DNA from: JBBIRG01 sp964410965
GTDB lineage: Bacteria > CLD3 > SB21 > JBBIRG01
DNA length: 64,000 nt
Assembly (NCBI GenBank): GCA_964410965.1
Contig: CAYPIY010000001.1
Location: 1-64,000 of the forward strand
Direction of reading: 5' to 3'
The translations under genes were made by a program, and so were the position numbers. Below the pieces are notes generated by a model. That model saw only the letters and a list, made by a program, of their open reading frames with translations. It did not search any database and was not told where the DNA came from. This document shows positions 1 through 10,200 of this stretch, piece after piece (within the stretch, counting starts at the first letter, position 1; each line of letters starts with the position of its first letter).

Positions 1-54
1 CGCGAAGGCGGACGCACCGTCGGCGCCGGCGTCGTCACGAAAATCTACAAGTAA
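1..54 (+). CDS. tuf: Elongation factor Tu, C-terminal end (partial)
   Basis: The first 17 codons read REGGRTVGAGVVTKIYK and then TAA, which is the conserved C-terminus of EF-Tu domain III. The gene starts outside the window. EF-Tu delivers aminoacyl-tRNA to the ribosome as a GTP complex. Its position just before tRNA-Trp, secE and nusG is the common bacterial order. Only the tail is visible, so copy number cannot be judged. Confidence 0.93.
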   Translation, partial: REGGRTVGAGVVTKIYK

Positions 55-67
55 TGAACGTATGGAT

Positions 68-140
68 AGGGGAGTGGCTCAATTGGCAGAGCGGCGGTCT
101 CCAAAACCGTAGGTTGCAGGTTCAAGTCCTGTCTCCCCTG
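68..140 (+). tRNA. trnW: tRNA-Trp (anticodon CCA)
   Basis: A complete cloverleaf can be drawn. The acceptor stem is AGGGGAG/CTCCCCT, the D-arm is GCTC/GAGC, and the anticodon loop CTCCAAA (99-105) carries CCA at 101-103. The T-loop is TTCAAGT and the discriminator base is G140. CCA is not encoded. It lies 13 nt after the tuf stop and is probably cotranscribed with tuf and secE. Confidence 0.96.
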
Positions 141-165
141 CTTAACTTAAACGAATGATACTGAC

Positions 166-351
166 ATGATTGCAAAAACCAAAGAATTTATAATGAATGT
201 CCGGTCCGAAATGAAAAAGGTCAGCTGGCCGACAAAAGATCAGCTGATTGGATCAACAATTATCGTTGTCATTTTATGGATCATGCTCTCGATTTATGTA
301 TTCACATCCGACCGTATTTTACAGTACGTTGTGAAACAGTTTCTGGTATAG
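166..351 (+). CDS. secE: Preprotein translocase subunit SecE
   Basis: This 61-residue protein has the SecE signature: an amphipathic N-terminal stretch with EMKKVSWPTKDQL (about residues 15-27) followed by one hydrophobic transmembrane helix (about 29-50). SecE clamps SecY in the inner-membrane Sec translocon. The length is typical of the short single-helix form. It is followed by nusG after 39 nt, as in most bacteria. rpmG, which often precedes secE, is absent here. Confidence 0.95.
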   Translation: MIAKTKEFIMNVRSEMKKVSWPTKDQLIGSTIIVVILWIMLSIYVFTSDRILQYVVKQFLV

Positions 352-390
352 TCTGTCCTGACGAATCCGAATCTTGAAAGAAAAAGCAAA

Positions 391-981
391 GTGGAAAAAT
401 CCGAAAACATAACCGAACAATCCGAAATCAAAGACGACATAGTCCGTCCTGATAACACCAAGTGGTATACCTTGCGAGTGTATTCCGGTCAGGAGGCCAA
501 GGTAAAGAATTATATTCAGCGTGAACTTGAGCTTCAGGGGCTTGCTGATAAGGTATTCCGTATCCTGGTTCCTTCCGAAACGATCATTGAAATGAAAAAC
601 GGAAAGAAAAAGGAGAAAAACCGCTCATTCCTTCCGGGTTATCTTATCATTGAAATGATCGATGATAAAATGGTTCAGCATGTTATAACAAATACGACGG
701 GTGTAGTAAGTTTTGTGGGGCCTAAAAATTTTCCCCAGCCTTTACGTCCTGAGGAAGTTGATCGTATGCTTGGTCGCATGCATGAAAAACGCGATGTGAC
801 CGTATTTGTCGTACCCTTCCGAGTAGGAGATCATATCCGGATCATTGACGGACCATTCACGGATTTCACAGGTTATGTAGATGAAATAAATTTTGAGAAA
901 AACAAGCTGAAAGTCATGGTAAGCATATTCGGCCGGTCAACACCTGTAGAATTGGATTTTCTTCAGGTTAAAATGGAATGA
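391..981 (+). CDS. nusG: Transcription termination/antitermination factor NusG
   Basis: A 196-residue protein. The NGN domain begins near residue 25 (KWYTLRVYSGQEAKVKNYI) and contains the LPGYLIIEM strand. A C-terminal KOW domain follows (FRVGDHIRIIDGPFTDFTGYV). NusG binds RNA polymerase, modulates pausing and Rho action, and couples transcription to ribosomes. The start is GTG, with GAAAG about 10 nt upstream as a weak ribosome-binding site. The acidic N-terminal extension of about 20 residues is common in this group. Confidence 0.95.
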   Translation: MEKSENITEQSEIKDDIVRPDNTKWYTLRVYSGQEAKVKNYIQRELELQGLADKVFRILVPSETIIEMKNGKKKEKNRSFLPGYLIIEMIDDKMVQHVITNTTGVVSFVGPKNFPQPLRPEEVDRMLGRMHEKRDVTVFVVPFRVGDHIRIIDGPFTDFTGYVDEINFEKNKLKVMVSIFGRSTPVELDFLQVKME

Positions 982-1021
982 TTTTAATTAACTTATTTAC
1001 TATTTTTCAAGAGGTTTAACA

Positions 1022-1444
1022 ATGAAAAAAGTGGTCGCGCAAGTTAAGCTGCAAATTCCAGCAGGATCTGCGAATCCACAGCCTCCAGTTGGTCCCGCAC
1101 TCGGTCAGCACGGGGTCAATATTATGGAATTCTGCAAGGCGTTTAATGCCAAGACACAGGATCAAAAGGGGCTGATTATACCCGTCGTCATCACGGTATA
1201 TGCTGACCGGTCGTTTACATTTATCCTGAAAACCCCGCCTGCTGCTGTACTTGTAAAGAAGCTGGCGAATGTTGAAAAAGGGTCAGCTCAGCCTAACCGT
1301 AACAAGGTTGGAAAAATATCCCGGGCCAAAATCAAAGAAATCGCCACTCTCAAGATGCCTGATCTGAATGCGAAAAACATCGAAGGTGCCATGAGAATGA
1401 TAGAGGGAACGGCGAAAAGCCTGGGAATTGAAGTTGTCGATTAA
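1022..1444 (+). CDS. rplK: 50S ribosomal protein L11
   Basis: 140 residues of standard L11. The N-terminal domain has QIPAGSANPQPPVGPALGQHG with the conserved prolines that contact GTPase-centre ligands. The C-terminal rRNA-binding domain ends in MIEGTAKSLGIEV. L11 with 23S rRNA forms the GTPase-associated centre. It starts at ATG after AAGAGG and is followed by rplA in the same operon. Confidence 0.97.
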   Translation: MKKVVAQVKLQIPAGSANPQPPVGPALGQHGVNIMEFCKAFNAKTQDQKGLIIPVVITVYADRSFTFILKTPPAAVLVKKLANVEKGSAQPNRNKVGKISRAKIKEIATLKMPDLNAKNIEGAMRMIEGTAKSLGIEVVD

Positions 1445-1513
1445 TTAACTAAACCACATATTGTGGGAGAATATATCCGTTCAACAGGATTCATTCGTTA
1501 TGAAGGAAAGAAT

Positions 1514-2221
1514 ATGAGAAAAAGAAGTAAGCGTTACAAGACGTTGGCAAAAAAAATCGATCGCAAGCTGGATTACTCGATTGCAGATTCATTCAGATTG
1601 CTGAAAGAATGTGCGAATACTAAGTTCACAGAATCGGTTGAAATTTCTGTCAATCTTGGCGTCGATCCCAAGCAGGCAGACCAGGCGCTTCGCGGAACCG
1701 TACTTTTGCCGCACGGCACCGGAAAAACAGTTCGCGTTCTGGTAATCACTAAAACGAAAGACGCCGATGCAAAAGCCGCTGGTGCCGATCATGTCGGTTT
1801 CGAGGATTATTTGCAGAAAATCAAGGAGGGCTGGACGGATGTGGATGTGATCATCGCAACGCCCGAAGCGATGGGTGAACTCGGCAAGCTCGGGAAAGTG
1901 CTTGGTCCAAAGGGTCTGATGCCGAATCCCAAGAGCGGCACTGTAACTCAGGATATCACCAAGGCTGTTTCCGAAGTCAAAGCCGGCCGTGTGGAATTTC
2001 GTGTCGATAAGCAGGGGATTATCCATGTTGCCATTGGAAAAACCAGTTTCACACAGGAACAGCTAGTAGATAATTTCAGGGGATTCATCACCACGATCCT
2101 GAGAATGAAACCTGCGACTTCAAAGGGAACCTATTTACAAAAAGTCAGCGTTTCTACTTCCATGGGTCCCGGGATACGCGTTAATACACAGGAAGTCGGC
2201 GCATTAATTCACAAAAATTAA
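1514..2221 (+). CDS. rplA: 50S ribosomal protein L1
   Basis: The open frame begins further upstream at 1463. I place the start at ATG 1514 because GAAGGAAAG (1502-1510) is a good ribosome-binding site and the protein then begins MRKRSKRYK like other L1 proteins; the product is 235 residues. Conserved L1 blocks include the GLMPNPKSGTVT loop and the C-terminal STSMGPGIRV. L1 forms the mobile L1 stalk and in many bacteria represses its own L11-L1 operon. Confidence 0.96.
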   Translation: MRKRSKRYKTLAKKIDRKLDYSIADSFRLLKECANTKFTESVEISVNLGVDPKQADQALRGTVLLPHGTGKTVRVLVITKTKDADAKAAGADHVGFEDYLQKIKEGWTDVDVIIATPEAMGELGKLGKVLGPKGLMPNPKSGTVTQDITKAVSEVKAGRVEFRVDKQGIIHVAIGKTSFTQEQLVDNFRGFITTILRMKPATSKGTYLQKVSVSTSMGPGIRVNTQEVGALIHKN

Positions 2222-2243
2222 AAAATGTCATAAAGGCCGAAAT

Positions 2244-2771
2244 ATGAAAAAAGAAGAAAAACAGGTTTTAATTGATGAACTGACGGAAAAGTTTAAAAGC
2301 GCCTCCAGCTTTTACCTGACCGATTTTACAGGAATCAATGTTCAGAAAATGGAATCTCTCCGCAAAAAAATAAGAAGCGCTAATTCAGAGTTCAGGGTAG
2401 TAAAGAACACGCTTGCAAAAATTGCTTTGGAACGAGCCGGATACGATAAGGACATTCAAAAGCATTTTGAGGGTCCGACGGGTATCGCCTTCGGATTTGA
2501 TGATGCGGTTGCCCCTGCTAAAGTCCTGGTTGACTTTCTGAAGGAAAAAGAAAACGAGAAGATGAAAGTCAAGGCTTGCCTGGTGGAAAAACAGCAATTT
2601 GACGGATCAACGCTTGAGGCTATATCGAAAATGCCGTCTAAGAAAGACCTGCTGGCCCAGATTGCCGCACTGCTGAATTCACCCATGCAGAACCTGGTTA
2701 TGCTCTTGAATTCGCCCTTGCAGAACCTCGTTGGCGTGCTTGAATCGCTGAAAGAGAAAAAAGCGGCATAA
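2244..2771 (+). CDS. rplJ: 50S ribosomal protein L10
   Basis: 175 residues. The N-terminal globular domain binds 23S rRNA (FYLTDFTGINVQKMESLRKK; VVKNTLAKIAL). The C-terminal helix, which anchors L7/L12 dimers, contains two near-identical blocks at about 146-165 (LLNSPMQNLVM, LLNSPLQNLVG). L10 is the base of the L12 stalk. The gap from rplA is only 22 nt, so no long L10 leader precedes the gene here. Confidence 0.96.
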   Translation: MKKEEKQVLIDELTEKFKSASSFYLTDFTGINVQKMESLRKKIRSANSEFRVVKNTLAKIALERAGYDKDIQKHFEGPTGIAFGFDDAVAPAKVLVDFLKEKENEKMKVKACLVEKQQFDGSTLEAISKMPSKKDLLAQIAALLNSPMQNLVMLLNSPLQNLVGVLESLKEKKAA

Positions 2772-2833
2772 TAATTAAAAAAAATTCATTTTAACTAATA
2801 ATTTCATTAACAACAAACCGTCTTAATTTGTCA

Positions 2834-2859
2834 ACCGCTGAAACCGGCTGACCGGCGGT
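2834..2859 (+). other. Small hairpin between rplJ and rplL
   Basis: ACCGCTG (2834-2840) can pair with CGGCGGT (2853-2859), giving a 7-bp stem with one wobble pair and a 12-nt loop. It sits upstream of the rplL ribosome-binding site AGGAG (2868-2872). It is followed by an A-rich rather than U-rich run, so it is not an intrinsic terminator. It could affect processing or the high translation of L12. The function is inferred only. Confidence 0.3.
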
Positions 2860-2880
2860 AAAAAAACAGGAGAAAGAACA

Positions 2881-3264
2881 ATGGCTGCAACAAGAGAAGA
2901 TGTCCTCGAATATTTAGCAAATGCGAATATGGTGGAAATCGGGGAACTGGTAAAAGAGATTAAAAGCCGTTTTGGTGTTGAAATCGCAGCGCCGGTAGCG
3001 GTAGCGGCTGCAGGACCCGTTGCCGGAGCGGCGGCGGCAGTGGCTGAAGAAAAAACGGATTTCACAGTCAAGTTGACCAGTGCCGGATCTCAGAAGATCC
3101 AGGTCATCAAGGTTCTCCGTGAAGTCACAAACCTGGGCCTTAAGGAAGCGAAAGATCTCGTGGACGGGGCTCCCGCAGTTGTCAAAGAAGGCGTGCCGAA
3201 AGACGAAGCCGAAAAAATCAAAGCCAAATTCGTCGAAGTTGGCGCTACAATCGATATCGTATAA
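2881..3264 (+). CDS. rplL: 50S ribosomal protein L7/L12
   Basis: 127 residues. An N-terminal dimerisation helix is followed by an alanine-rich hinge (about residues 39-57). The C-terminal domain has the conserved KIQVIKVLREVTNLGLKEAK and the LVDGAP block that contacts translational GTPases. The ribosome-binding site AGGAG lies 8 nt before ATG. The 109-nt gap after L10 and the strong site fit the higher dosage L12 needs. Confidence 0.97.
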   Translation: MAATREDVLEYLANANMVEIGELVKEIKSRFGVEIAAPVAVAAAGPVAGAAAAVAEEKTDFTVKLTSAGSQKIQVIKVLREVTNLGLKEAKDLVDGAPAVVKEGVPKDEAEKIKAKFVEVGATIDIV

Positions 3265-3309
3265 TTTATACGGTTAATCCAAACCGCTCTTTTACATTTT
3301 GTTTTCAAA

Positions 3310-3332
3310 GGGGACGGCTCCGTGCCGTCCCC
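3310..3332 (+). terminator. Attenuator-like hairpin between rplL and rpoB
   Basis: A perfect 9-bp GC-rich stem, GGGGACGGC (3310-3318) with GCCGTCCCC (3324-3332), has a 5-nt loop, TCCGT, and is followed by TCATTTTA. The following T tract is weak, so partial termination (attenuation) is more likely than a full stop. A partial terminator between the ribosomal genes and rpoBC is well known in other bacteria, where it lowers polymerase expression relative to L12. Confidence 0.65.
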
Positions 3333-3450
3333 TCATTTTAATGAAAATCCAGGCGATAATATGGATTTTTTGTGAAACGGTGCATAAGCCCTTGTGCCGT
3401 ATTTTTTGAAATGTTTTTCATTCTTCTTTATTTAACCAAAGGTGAGTCCC

Positions 3451-6400
3451 TTGAAGAATAAAAAATTGATTGAACGTTCTTCTTTTGCAAAAAATCCAAG
3501 TGTTCTGAAAATTCCCGATCTTCTTGAAATTCAGATTGATTCGTATAAAGAGTTTCTCCAGGAAGATGTCCCACCCGAAAAAAGAACAAATACAGGGCTG
3601 CAGGCAGTTTTTTTAAGTTCTTTTCCTGTTGAAGACGCTAAAGAACTTTTCAAGTTAGAATTCCGAAAATATTATACTGAACGTCCAAAATACGATGTCC
3701 GCGAATCCCAGGAACGCGGTGTGACATTTTCCATTCCGCTTAAGGCAACATTGCGGCTTTCCAGCAAAAAATCAGCGGAAGACAAGCATCCGGATGAAAT
3801 CATAGAGCAGGATGTCTATCTTGGCAATTTACCTGCCATTACGGAACGAGGAACTTTTGTCATTAACGGCGCGGAACGTGTCATCGTAAGCCAGCTTCAC
3901 AGATCTCCGGGTGTCTTTTTCGACGAATCCATCCACCCGAACGGGACAAAAATGTTTTCAGCCCGTGTAATTCCTTTCCGAGGTTCCTGGATTGAGTTTA
4001 CAACTGACGTAAATGATGTGTTATATGTATTTATCGATCGTAAAAAGAAATTTCCGGTAACAACCTTTTTACGCGCCTTAGGTTATTCATCCGATCGTGA
4101 AATGCTGCAGTTGTTCGGCGTAATTGATGAAATCGAACTTGCCCGGCTCGATGTTTCTACCATTGAAGACCGCCAGTTAGCTATAGACATAGTCAATGAA
4201 GAAACGGGTGAAATTATAGCCGAAAAAACGGAAAAAATCACCGAAGAACTCATTTCAAAACTTAAAAAACATAAAATTAAAAAGATTGACCTGATTAAAA
4301 CCGAGGAATTGATTCCGGAAGTGCTGGCCAACACAATCCGCAAGGATGTTACGAAGACTGAGCAGGAGGCTTTGGAGCAGATTTACCGGCAGTTGCGCTC
4401 AGGCGATGCTCCAGATCTGGAAACGGCTCGCAGCCTTCTTGAACGGCAGTTTTTCAATTCTAAGCGATATGATTTGGGTGATGTTGGACGAAATCGAATT
4501 AATAAAAAATTAAATTTAAGCATTCCGGAATCGACAACAGTACTTACTAAAGAAGACATCATAGCAATTATTAAAGCACTGATCGAGCTGAGGAATGGAA
4601 CCAGAGGTACAGATGATATTGATCACCTCGGAAACCGACGCGTCAGAACGGTAGGGGAGCAGCTTGCGGCCCAGTTTAGTGTAGCACTGACCCGTATGAC
4701 GCGAACGATCAGAGAGCGGATGAACTTAAGGGATAATGAAAACTTATCTCCGCAGGATTTAGTCAATGCCCGTACGATTTCCAGCGTTATCAATACGTTT
4801 TTTGGAACTTCGCAATTATCACAATTTATGGATCAGACGAATCCGTTGTCCGAACTGACTCATAAACGCCGATTATCGGCATTAGGACCCGGTGGTCTTT
4901 CACGCGAAAGAGCCGGTTTTGAGGTTCGTGACGTTCATTATACTCATTACGGACGACTTTGCCCGATTGAAACTCCCGAAGGGCCGAATATCGGTTTGAT
5001 ATCCTCCTTATGCATTTTCGGAAGGATCAATCGATATGGTTTCATAGAAACGCCATACCGAAAAGTCACAAACGGGAAAGTAAATCCAGGGATCGAGTTC
5101 CTGACTGCAAGTGATGAGGATGAAAAGACAATTGCTCAGGCCAATGAAGGTCTCAGTGAAAAAGGGGTTTTCACCAGCAACTCAGTGAAAGCGAGGCAAA
5201 AAGGAGATTTTCCTATAGTCACTCCCCAAGAGGTCGATTATATGGATATCTCCCCGGCTCAGATTGTCAGTCCGGCCGCAGCGCTGATCCCATTTCTGGA
5301 ACATGATGACGCAAACCGGGCTTTGATGGGATCGAACATGCAGCGACAGGCTGTACCACTGATGGTACCGGAAGCGCCGATTGTCGGAACAGGTCTTGAA
5401 CGGGCCGTTGCAATTGATTCACGTTCCGCGGTTCTTACTGAAATTGACGGTTTGGTAGAATCGGTTTCTTCAACTGACATTACGATTCGCCGCAAAGGCT
5501 CTGTAAAAAAAGCCAAACCGGATTCGTCGGATATCATAACCTATAAATTATTGAAGTTTTTCCGTACGAATCAGGATACCTGCATCAATCAGCGGCCACT
5601 TGTTCATGCAGGTGATGAGGTCAAAGCCGGCCAGATTATCGCTGACGGTTGTGCAACCGATCATGGTGACCTAGCCCTCGGAAGAAATGTTCTTGTTGCT
5701 TTTATGCCCTGGCGCGGTTATAACTTTGAAGACGCGATTATTCTCAGTGAAAAACTGGTTAAAGAGGATGTTTTCACATCCATTCACATCGAAGAATTTG
5801 AAATCCAGGTTCGAGACACCAAACGCGGCGAAGAAGAACTGACGAGGGAAATTCCCAATGTAAGTGAAGACGCCACCAAGGATCTTGATGAAAACGGTAT
5901 TATTAGAATCGGCGCCGAAGTGTTTCCCGGTGATATTCTTGTTGGTAAAGTCACTCCAAAAGGGGAAACTGATCCGACACCTGAAGAAAAACTGCTGAAA
6001 GCCATATTTGGAGATAAAGCAGGAGAAATGAAAGATGCTTCCCTCAAAGCTCCTCCGGGCATGAATGGAATCGTCATCTCCACTAAGCTATTCAGCCGCA
6101 AGAAAAAGGATTCCGAATCTAAAAAACAGGATCAGCAGAAACTTGAAGAACTGGATATTGAACTGAAAAAACAAATGCGCAAGCTGAAAAACAATTTCCG
6201 GGATGAGATTTCCAGGTTATTAGCAGGAAAAGTGGCCTCATATGTGATTTATAATGACGGTTCTGATTTCATAAAGAAAGGTAAAAAATTTACGGAGGAG
6301 ATGTTTAAAAATCTTGATCCTTCGGAAATCAATATACCTGAAAGCCGCTGGACCGAAGATGAAGAAACAAATGAAATGGCAAATTTTCTCATCGACAACT

Positions 6401-7209
6401 ATGAACGGACGATAGAAGAGATAGAAATGGAGCACAATACCGACAGGTATCGATTACAGGTCGGAGATGAACTGCCTCCGGGGATTGTTCAACTGGCGAA
6501 AGTCCAGATTGCCAAAAAAAGGAAAATCACGGTGGGTGACAAAATCGCCGGACGTCACGGGAACAAGGGTGTAGTTGCGAAAATTGTTCCGGAAGAGGAT
6601 ATGCCGTTCCTGGATGACGGAACACCTGTTCAGATCGTTCTGAATCCTCTCGGTGTACCCTCGCGCATGAATCTTGGACAGGTATTTGAGACTTCGCTGG
6701 GCTGGGCAGGAAAAAAACTGAACAAATATTTTGCAACCCCCGTTTTTGATGGCGCAAAAAGCGATGAAGTAGAATCCGAACTGGAAAAAGCGGGATTGCC
6801 GGTTCATGGTAAAATCAGGCTGACGGACGGACGGACAGGTGAGAAATTTCATCAGGAAACCATGGTTGGGTACATATACATGATGAAACTGAATCATCTT
6901 GTTGACGATAAAATCCACGCCCGGTCCATAGGACCATATTCGCTTATTACACAGCAACCCCTCGGCGGAAAAGCCCAATTCGGCGGACAGCGATTTGGCG
7001 AAATGGAAGTCTGGGCTCTTGAAGCCTATGGAGCCGCACATACATTACAGGAAGTTCTTACCTACAAATCAGATGATGTCAACGGCCGGGCCAAGGTCTA
7101 CGAATCAATTGTCAAAGGTGATAATTTACCCGAAGCGGGCATACCGGAATCCTTTAATGTTCTTGTTCGGGAATTGCAGGGATTGGGACTTGAGGTTAAA
7201 ATTGAATAA
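3451..7209 (+). CDS. rpoB: DNA-directed RNA polymerase subunit beta
   Basis: About 1252 residues of RpoB. Recognisable blocks include the rifampicin-site region (GTSQLSQFMDQTNPLSELTHKRRLSALGPGG), GPNIGLISSL, the MPWRGYNFEDAIILSE catalytic-core segment, GRHGNKGVV, and the C-terminal LGGKAQFGGQRFGEMEVWALEAYGA. Two starts are possible. GTG 3442 has no ribosome-binding site. TTG 3451 has AGGTGA (3440-3445) at ideal spacing and is preferred here. The rif-site residues look wild type. It is followed by rpoC after 82 nt. Confidence 0.97.
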   Translation: MKNKKLIERSSFAKNPSVLKIPDLLEIQIDSYKEFLQEDVPPEKRTNTGLQAVFLSSFPVEDAKELFKLEFRKYYTERPKYDVRESQERGVTFSIPLKATLRLSSKKSAEDKHPDEIIEQDVYLGNLPAITERGTFVINGAERVIVSQLHRSPGVFFDESIHPNGTKMFSARVIPFRGSWIEFTTDVNDVLYVFIDRKKKFPVTTFLRALGYSSDREMLQLFGVIDEIELARLDVSTIEDRQLAIDIVNEETGEIIAEKTEKITEELISKLKKHKIKKIDLIKTEELIPEVLANTIRKDVTKTEQEALEQIYRQLRSGDAPDLETARSLLERQFFNSKRYDLGDVGRNRINKKLNLSIPESTTVLTKEDIIAIIKALIELRNGTRGTDDIDHLGNRRVRTVGEQLAAQFSVALTRMTRTIRERMNLRDNENLSPQDLVNARTISSVINTFFGTSQLSQFMDQTNPLSELTHKRRLSALGPGGLSRERAGFEVRDVHYTHYGRLCPIETPEGPNIGLISSLCIFGRINRYGFIETPYRKVTNGKVNPGIEFLTASDEDEKTIAQANEGLSEKGVFTSNSVKARQKGDFPIVTPQEVDYMDISPAQIVSPAAALIPFLEHDDANRALMGSNMQRQAVPLMVPEAPIVGTGLERAVAIDSRSAVLTEIDGLVESVSSTDITIRRKGSVKKAKPDSSDIITYKLLKFFRTNQDTCINQRPLVHAGDEVKAGQIIADGCATDHGDLALGRNVLVAFMPWRGYNFEDAIILSEKLVKEDVFTSIHIEEFEIQVRDTKRGEEELTREIPNVSEDATKDLDENGIIRIGAEVFPGDILVGKVTPKGETDPTPEEKLLKAIFGDKAGEMKDASLKAPPGMNGIVISTKLFSRKKKDSESKKQDQQKLEELDIELKKQMRKLKNNFRDEISRLLAGKVASYVIYNDGSDFIKKGKKFTEEMFKNLDPSEINIPESRWTEDEETNEMANFLIDNYERTIEEIEMEHNTDRYRLQVGDELPPGIVQLAKVQIAKKRKITVGDKIAGRHGNKGVVAKIVPEEDMPFLDDGTPVQIVLNPLGVPSRMNLGQVFETSLGWAGKKLNKYFATPVFDGAKSDEVESELEKAGLPVHGKIRLTDGRTGEKFHQETMVGYIYMMKLNHLVDDKIHARSIGPYSLITQQPLGGKAQFGGQRFGEMEVWALEAYGAAHTLQEVLTYKSDDVNGRAKVYESIVKGDNLPEAGIPESFNVLVRELQGLGLEVKIE

Positions 7210-7291
7210 ACACATGATAATTTATGTACATTATGCGATTAACTCAAAACGATTAAATTAAAAACTAATAATCCTCACAGAGGAGATTAAA

Positions 7292-10200
7292 GTGTCATAT
7301 TTATCAAACACAAGTTTAGCTAAAAATTTTTCAAGTATTACAGTAGGGATCTCTTCGCCTGACGCAATATTAAGCCGTTCCTATGGTGAAGTCACTAAAG
7401 CTGAAACGATTAATTACCGAAGTTTTAAACCCGAAAAAGACGGATTATTTTGTGAAAAAATATTTGGCCCTGTCAAAGACTGGGAATGCCATTGCGGAAA
7501 ATATAAGAGAATCCGATATAAGGGTATCATTTGTGATCGGTGTGGGGTCGAAGTCACTCAAAAATCGGTCAGGCGAGAAAGGATGGGACACATATCTCTT
7601 GCAGTTCCTGTTGTCCATATCTGGTTTTTCCGCTCACTGCCTTCAAAAATAGGCAGTCTTCTGAGTATGAGTATCAAGCAACTGGAAAAAATCATATATT
7701 ATGAGCATTATGTGGTGATTCAGCCAGGGAAAAGCGGACTGAGGGTTAAAGACATCATCCCGGAAGAGGAATTGTACAGAATAAAAGAAGAATTAGGGAA
7801 AGAAGACAGCGATCTCCCTAATAACCATCCAGACAAATTCATCGCTTTGATAGGTGGCGAAGCTGTAAAAGAACTTTTAAAACGCGTTGACGTAGAACAA
7901 ATATCGATCGATCTCCGCCGGGGATTAAAAGATCCCAACACATCCCAGCAAAAAAGGGTAGATTATTTAAAACAACTTAGGATTGCTGATGCTTTCAGAA
8001 TCAGAAGCGAAGAAACTTTCAATAAGCCTGAATGGATGGTTCTTGATGTTATCCCAGTCATTCCGCCAGAACTGAGACCCCTGGTTCCTCTGGAAGGGGG
8101 CCGTTTCGCGACAAGTGATCTGAATGATCTTTACCGGAGAGTGATTATCCGCAATAACCGATTACGCAAACTGCTCGAAATCAAGGCACCCGAAGTTATT
8201 TTGCGCAATGAAAAACGTATGCTTCAGGAATCAGTAGATTCCCTTTTTGATAATTCCAGAAAAACGGCAGCCGTTCGGAGTGATAGCAATCGTCCTTTAA
8301 AGTCTCTTTCAGATATGTTAAAGGGGAAGCAGGGACGGTTTCGTCAGAACCTGCTAGGAAAACGGGTGGATTATTCTGGACGTTCTGTAATTGTCGTGGG
8401 TCCTGAATTGAGGCTTCATGAATGCGGGCTCCCTAAGGAAATGGCCGTAGAATTGTTCAAACCCTTCATTATCAGGAAACTGGTAGAACGGGGTTATGTA
8501 AAAACCGTAAAGAGTGCCAAAAGAATGGTCGATAAACATCCGCCGGAAGTATGGGAAATCCTTGAAAAAATTGTGGAAGATCATCCCGTTCTTCTGAATC
8601 GCGCTCCGACCCTTCACCGTTTAGGCATTCAGGCATTCCAGCCTGTCCTGATCGAAGGAAGGGCCATTCAGATTCATCCGCTGGTATGTGCGGCTTTCAA
8701 CGCCGATTTCGATGGCGACCAAATGGCAGTGCACGTCCCTTTGTCTTACGAATCACAGATTGAAACGCGTTTGCTTATGTTATCAAGCCATAATATCATT
8801 CAGCCTTCAAGCGGCAGACCTATTGCTATTCCCTCCCAGGATATGGTTCTTGGTTGCTATTACCTGACCAAGCAACGAAGCGGGGTTAGGGGAGAGGGTA
8901 TGAAATTTTCCTCTATGTCGGAAGTAATAATTGCTTTTGATGCTGAAGTAGTTGATCTGCATGCTGGAATTCAGCTTCGATTTCCTGAAGAAATACAACC
9001 TGGTGAAAAACCTAAGTACATTAAAACAACAGTGGGGCGGGTCATTTTCAATGAAATTGTTACATCACCCATGCGTTTCATCAATGAATTGCTGACAAAG
9101 AAAAAAATTGAGGAAATCATAGCCAGGATGCACTCGGATTACGGTAACCTTATCACTGTAGAATTCTTAGACAAACTTAAGGATCTGGGCTTCAGGTTTG
9201 CTACTAAATCAGGTTGTTCCATTGGAATTGAGGATGTTTTATCTCCGAAAAACAAGGATGAAGTGCTGAAACGATCCAGAGCGGAAGTTGAAAAAGTCAC
9301 ACGAACTTATCATAACGGACTCATGACTGACGGAGAAAGGTATAATAAAGTTATCGATATTTGGACACACGCTTCAAATGAAGTAGCTTCGGCGATGTAC
9401 GAAGAAGTGGCAAAATCTGATAGCGGTTTCAACCCCGTATTTATGATGATGGATTCGGGAGCACGCGGTTCAAGGGATCAGATCAAACAATTAGGTGGCA
9501 TGCGCGGTCTTATGTCGAAACCACAAAAAAGCATGACAGGTCAAGTTGGTGAAATTATTGAACATCCTATTACTTCCAGTTTCAAGGAAGGGCTTTCGGT
9601 TTGGGAATATTTTATATCAACGCACGGAGCACGAAAAGGACTTGCTGATACGGCATTAAAAACAGCAGATGCTGGTTATCTTACTCGACGACTTGTAGAT
9701 GTGGCACAAGATGTCATTGTTTCAGAAGTTGATTGTGGCACGATTCTTGGCGTAAAAACAAGCGCAATCAAGGAAGGCGAAGAAATTAAGGAATCACTGG
9801 GCGAACGATGCCTCGGCCGTGTTGCTGCAGATGATGTTGTGGATCCGTCAACGGGTGATATCTTTATTGAAGCCGGAGAACTTATTGACGAAGTTAAAGC
9901 TGAATTACTCAACGATTCTCCAATCGAATCCGTAACGATCAGATCCGTCTTAACTTGTGAGTCACGACGGGGTATATGTGCAAAATGTTATGGCCGAAAT
10001 CTGGCTTCCGGAAAACTGGCGGATATGGGGGAAGCCGTAGGCGTCATGGCAGCCCAGTCAATCGGGGAGCCTGGAACCCAGCTTACTCTCCGGACATTTC
10101 ATATTGGCGGTGTGGCGATGCGGATCGGGGAACAATCTCAGGCCCTCGCTAAGAGCGACGGACATGTTGTGTTCAGCGAAGGGATGAGGCTCCTGGAACG

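Noticed and set aside
1589..2026. 145-codon minus-strand ORF inside rplA
   Set aside because: Shadow of a highly conserved ribosomal gene, with no family features.
2222..2243. Ribosomal L10 leader RNA
   Set aside because: The gap before rplJ is 22 nt, too short for the L10 leader structure.
6454..7041. 195-codon minus-strand ORF inside rpoB
   Set aside because: Lies antisense to the conserved C-terminal RpoB region; no motif or ribosome-binding site; explained by the coding constraints of rpoB.
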